IMG/VR virus record: IMGVR_UViG_3300020411_000832
Location: 1 to 44,567 of that record
Strand: one strand, 5' to 3'
Source: a virus
DNA: 44,567 bases
This document shows positions 42,657-44,567 of this stretch, in pieces. The notes under the pieces were generated by a model. That model saw only the letters and a list, made by a program, of their open reading frames with translations. It ran no database searches and was not told the origin of the DNA. The number at the start of each line of letters is the position of its first letter. The first letter of the stretch is position 1. Position numbers and translations under genes: made by a program.

Positions 42657-42846
42657 CGGTTTCCGACCAATACCCTTTTCTTAACTTCCAGTCAGCATAC
42701 ATTTGACCAAAGACCATACCTTCGTGTGACTTTAGTTCAGCACCATCTAATATTTCCAACTGCCTTTTAGACAACTTCCCCTTTTGCATCTCTTTATATT
42801 CCTCTGGGAATCGAGCGATTGCGGCGGTTATGTCTTCTGGGTTCAT
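42652..42846 (-). CDS. Small protein of unknown function (64 aa)
   Basis: The protein starts MNPEDITAAIARFPEEYKEM and is mostly helical and charged, with KLSKRQLEILDGAELKSHEG in the middle and the aromatic end YADWKLRKGYWSETV. The ATG overlaps the stop of the 50-aa gene (ATGA, 42846-42843), which implies translational coupling. I do not recognise the family, although small proteins of this style are common upstream of gp25 in cyanophages as far as I recall. No membrane segment or catalytic motif is seen. Confidence 0.8.
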   Translation of the reverse strand: MNPEDITAAIARFPEEYKEMQKGKLSKRQLEILDGAELKSHEGMVFGQMYADWKLRKGYWSETV

Positions 42847-42995
42847 TTGCCCTGACCTTTATATCTTTTAGGGGCGTGATTCCGAGACGTTGCGGCATAT
42901 TTTGTATGCTTGCCTCTTCCTTGACGAGTTTTTTTCGGGGTAGTCTCTGATACTTGAACAGATCCGAATTGTCCTTGTTTAGTTCTGACGGGCAT
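42843..42995 (-). CDS. Small strongly basic protein (50 aa)
   Basis: A short frame begins with ATG at 42995 and encodes MPVRTKQGQFGSVQVSETTP followed by a segment rich in Lys, Arg, Gly and His (KKTRQGRGKHTKYAATSRNH) and the end KRYKGQGK. There are about fifteen Lys or Arg residues in 50, so nucleic acid binding is possible. It lacks hydrophobic core residues and may be disordered. Its stop overlaps the next ATG (ATGA), and its start is 2 bases after the stop of the 56-aa gene. Those tight joins at both ends are the main evidence that it is real. Function is unknown. Confidence 0.75.
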   Translation of the reverse strand: MPVRTKQGQFGSVQVSETTPKKTRQGRGKHTKYAATSRNHAPKRYKGQGK

Positions 42996-42997
42996 TA

Positions 42998-43168
42998 CTA
43001 TCTCCGTTGTGGTTGTACATCAATTTTATCTGGGTCAATATTATTCTCACTATCCGAGAAAAAGCGGTCAGCATAATCTTGCAGAACCTCTCCTAGTTCC
43101 TCTTCAGTGAGGCACTTGTAAAGTACCTCATTATTATACAAAAGGTTATAAAGAGTTCCGTAAGACAT
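42998..43168 (-). CDS. Small acidic protein (56 aa), coupled to the gene before it
   Basis: The protein starts MSYGTLYNLLYNNEVLYKCL and continues with an acidic helical part (TEEELGEVLQDYADRFF) and the end DKIDVQPQRR. A longer frame opens at 43219, but I prefer the ATG at 43168 because it overlaps the stop of the glycosyltransferase-like gene as TAATG, a typical coupling junction, and because the extra 17 residues lie wholly within that gene. It has no known motif. The context is a cotranscribed cluster of small genes in front of the baseplate block. Confidence 0.75.
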   Translation of the reverse strand: MSYGTLYNLLYNNEVLYKCLTEEELGEVLQDYADRFFSDSENNIDPDKIDVQPQRR

Positions 43169-43956
43169 TAGATCACCCTTGTCTTCTCGTGACCGACTCT
43201 GATACGAGGATCGCACCAAGTCTCAACGTCTGCTTCTTTGGCATCTAGACAGAATGAGACATCTTCGCCACACATGTCCTGAACATTACCAGACTCAAAG
43301 ACTTGCATCTTAGGAGCAAACCAAGGATATTCGAGACGTTCAAAAACACCCTTACGAATCATAACCCAACCAAATCCTGTGTAATCGACAGTAAAAGGTT
43401 TGCGTCTCTTGCTCATAGACTCTACAGTCTCATGATTCATAACACCACCGTTCTTACGGAAGTCATCTTCGTCTAACCAATGAGCAACTGAGGTAGTATG
43501 CCCATCTTCAGTAGCATACCAACCAGCGACAATCTCCTTCTCAGGTTGAGCAACTCCGTCCTTGTCTGGTCCAGGTACTGCAAGATCGCATAATTGCCAG
43601 AACTTATTAGTGTCAAATACTATATCACTATCAATCCATAACTGATAGTCATACTTAAGTTTACCATCCCAAGGTATCTGCTTAGGACCACGTAATACAT
43701 TTGCTCCAAGACACTTGCAACGTGCAAAGTTAACCATAGAAGAGTAATCTTGAGAGATTTGAATACTCATCTGATTTTGCACAAGGTCAAAGCAGAGTTG
43801 TACAAAACTCTTTAAGAACTGATACGAGCAACCTCTACCAGGTAGGCAAAAGACTATTGCTTTACCTCGCATTCTTGCTTTAATCTCATCGTAATTCCAA
43901 TCTTCTACTGCTTTTTTCTTCGGTGCAGCAGCCTTCACCGTAAAACCTTTTGCCAT
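43168..43956 (-). CDS. Glycosyltransferase-like protein (GT-A fold)
   Basis: This 262-aa protein has features of GT-A glycosyltransferases. After a basic N-terminus, IVFCLPGRGCSYQFLKSFVQ (about residues 34-53) looks like the first nucleotide-sugar-binding strand and helix. KYDYQLWIDSDIVFDTNKFW (about 100-119) contains a D-x-D motif for metal and sugar-nucleotide binding. The C-terminal part has GFGWVMIRKGVFERLEYPWF and then CGEDVSFC near residue 230, ending with a His-Glu-Lys (RVGHEKTR), all common in family 2-like enzymes. It could modify phage proteins or glycans, but donor and acceptor are unknown. The gene ends in a TAATG overlap with the next small gene. The 48 bases upstream contain GAAGG, a usable ribosome site. 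Confidence 0.75.
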   Translation of the reverse strand: MAKGFTVKAAAPKKKAVEDWNYDEIKARMRGKAIVFCLPGRGCSYQFLKSFVQLCFDLVQNQMSIQISQDYSSMVNFARCKCLGANVLRGPKQIPWDGKLKYDYQLWIDSDIVFDTNKFWQLCDLAVPGPDKDGVAQPEKEIVAGWYATEDGHTTSVAHWLDEDDFRKNGGVMNHETVESMSKRRKPFTVDYTGFGWVMIRKGVFERLEYPWFAPKMQVFESGNVQDMCGEDVSFCLDAKEADVETWCDPRIRVGHEKTRVI

Positions 43957-44004
43957 TGTGGATAATTACCTTCAAGTCAATTTTAACTGTATAATTCTTA
44001 TTTG

Positions 44005-44178
44005 TCAATAAGAACCTTCTGACATGTCCTTGTCTAATAAGTCATCGAATTCCTCATAATCTAACTTATCTGGATGCTCATCTATTTTTTCCTTCCAATG
44101 TTTATGGAAGGACTCTTCAGTAACGCAGGGGGCGATACATGTTTCTTTATCGTAGATATGATAGATTTTTTCAGGCAT
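44005..44178 (-). CDS. Small acidic protein (57 aa), first gene after the promoter
   Basis: A short frame begins with ATG at 44178 and encodes MPEKIYHIYDKETCIAPCVT followed by an acidic segment rich in Asp, Glu, His and Lys, ending DKDMSEGSY. It has two cysteines in its N-terminal third (residues 13 and 17, C-x3-C). The sequence AGGA lies about 11 bases upstream as a ribosome site, and an extended -10 promoter lies about 87 bases upstream. The gap to the glycosyltransferase-like gene is 48 bases. The reading is supported by its fit between promoter and next gene and by a protein-like composition. The family is not recognised. Confidence 0.7.
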   Translation of the reverse strand: MPEKIYHIYDKETCIAPCVTEESFHKHWKEKIDEHPDKLDYEEFDDLLDKDMSEGSY

Positions 44179-44264
44179 AAGAATGTCCTAGTAATATCTC
44201 AGAACACATAGTATATATTCGACCTTTTTGGGCGAATTTTTTTCCTGAGAATTTTTTCATATAC

Positions 44265-44273
44265 ATTATAACA
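44265..44273 (-). promoter_or_regulatory. Extended -10 sigma-70-type promoter
   Basis: The minus strand reads TGTTATAAT, that is TGn followed by the perfect -10 hexamer TATAAT (44270-44265). A -35-like GTGACA lies at 44290-44285, but with a spacer of only 14 bases, so the extended -10 is the stronger evidence. Such a site would be used by the host RNA polymerase with its own housekeeping sigma factor and not by the late sigma factor. It would drive the 57-aa and glycosyltransferase-like genes with a leader of about 80 bases. Confidence 0.5.
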
Positions 44274-44280
44274 CACTCTC

Positions 44281-44460
44281 GAATTGTCACCTCTGTAGGT
44301 TAGGGTCTCTATCCCTTTTTAAACGACCCTTCACGGCCGCTTCGCTAATCGGCACACGGTCACGAATCACTGCCGCACACGTCTACTGTCTAGAGGCGAT
44401 GTCGCACGAATGACTATAACGACTCGCCGTTGCCATCACCCATCGCAACGCCTACCAAAA
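44281..44460 (-). other. GC-rich non-coding stretch with inverted repeats (candidate RNA)
   Basis: The interval between the terminator and the -10 promoter has no convincing gene on either strand and is clearly richer in G and C than the coding DNA around it. Three inverted repeats are visible: GCGATG (44396-44401) with CATCGC (44441-44446), CGGCA (44350-44354) with TGCCG (44371-44375), and AGGGTC (44302-44307) with GACCCT (44325-44330). No tRNA T-loop or anticodon arm pattern was found. It may be a structured RNA, a protein-binding region or a remnant of an eroded gene. The strand is assigned only because all neighbours are on minus. Confidence 0.35.
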
Positions 44461-44469
44461 ATTAGACAT

Positions 44470-44495
44470 AAAAAAAACCCCACCTTACGGCGGGG
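44470..44495 (-). terminator. Rho-independent terminator
   Basis: The minus strand reads CCCCGCC-GTAA-GGTGGGG followed by eight T residues. The stem has seven pairs (one G-U) with a four-base loop. It lies about 20 bases after the stop codon of the partial upstream gene, so it should end the preceding transcript and insulate the structural block. Confidence 0.88.
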
Positions 44496-44515
44496 CGGTT
44501 GCACTCATGCGGTGC

Positions 44516-44567
44516 TTATGCCATAACCAGAGAGGCGAGGCGATCACGTTTTCTGATTTGGTTAATT
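44516..44567 (-). CDS. C-terminal end of an upstream gene, partial
   Basis: The last 16 codons of a minus-strand frame enter from the right edge and read INQIRKRDRLASLVMA before a TAA stop (44518-44516). The sequence looks like an amphipathic, basic C-terminal helix. The strong terminator 20 bases downstream supports a real gene end here. Too little is present to name the product. The other two minus-strand frames in this interval give no better ending. Confidence 0.45.
   Translation of the reverse strand, partial: INQIRKRDRLASLVMA

Noticed and set aside
42998-43219. Longer 73-codon version of the small acidic gene starting at 43219
   Set aside because: The extra 17 codons lie inside the glycosyltransferase-like gene, and the internal ATG at 43168 makes a TAATG coupling junction, which is a better start.
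44171-44266. A 31-codon minus-strand frame starting MYMKKFSGKKFAQKGRIYTM
   Set aside because: Its ATG overlaps the -10 TATAAT, so a transcript from that promoter would start at or after the start codon. It has no ribosome site and overlaps the start of the better-supported 57-aa gene.
44281-44460. tRNA gene in the GC-rich block
   Set aside because: No T-loop GGTTCGA-type sequence, acceptor pairing or anticodon arm could be found on either strand.

Overview
The window looks like the late structural module of a T4-type tailed phage with a contractile tail, most likely a marine cyanophage of the T4-like group (hosts such as Synechococcus or Prochlorococcus) or a close marine relative. The reasons are the low GC content, the near-total use of one strand, the recognisable T4-type proteins in T4-like order, and the very large glycine-, valine- and threonine-rich virion proteins typical of these marine phages. 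No host-derived metabolic gene, integrase, tRNA or CRISPR array was seen.

All supported genes lie on the minus strand, so transcription runs from high to low coordinates. At the right edge (44516-44567) are the last codons of an upstream gene, followed by a strong rho-independent terminator (44470-44495), a GC-rich non-coding stretch with inverted repeats (about 44281-44460) and an extended -10 promoter (about 44265-44273). Next comes a cluster of small genes (44178 down to 42456): a 57-aa acidic protein, a glycosyltransferase-like protein and four tightly coupled short proteins, three of them too short to stand out. The baseplate block follows: gp25, gp6, a 5,893-residue giant protein in the place of T4 gp7, and gp8. 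After it come a 2,560-residue DUF4815-type tail/baseplate protein and a small coiled-coil protein. Then come the neck and packaging genes gp13, gp14, gp15 and gp16, two unrecognised proteins (540 and 89 aa), the large terminase gp17, tail sheath gp18, tail tube gp19, portal gp20, and the start of an acidic protein that runs off the left edge.

The genes work together in virion assembly. gp20 is the DNA portal at the head vertex, and gp16/gp17 pump DNA through it. gp13, gp14 and gp15 close the head and join it to the tail. gp18 and gp19 form the sheath and tube. gp25, gp6, the giant protein, gp8 and the DUF4815 protein build the baseplate and probably its host-contacting periphery. Most genes are separated by 0-5 bases or overlap. 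Where a new transcript is likely to start, a T4-type late promoter (TATAAATA, or AATAAATA/GATAAATA) is found, usually sharing bases with the stop codon of the gene before it.

The most unusual content is the giant protein: about 17.7 kb in one frame, with a YHYH domain, a carbohydrate-binding-like jelly-roll module and a long degenerate array of about fifteen 'F-x-C ... Y-P-R ... D-P' repeats. Small beta-type modules ('GSGY' units and 'NE-[TI]-[MI] ... R-G/S ... H/Y' units) recur in several functionally unrelated virion proteins. The GC-rich non-coding block at 44281-44460 is the best candidate for an undescribed RNA or regulatory element.
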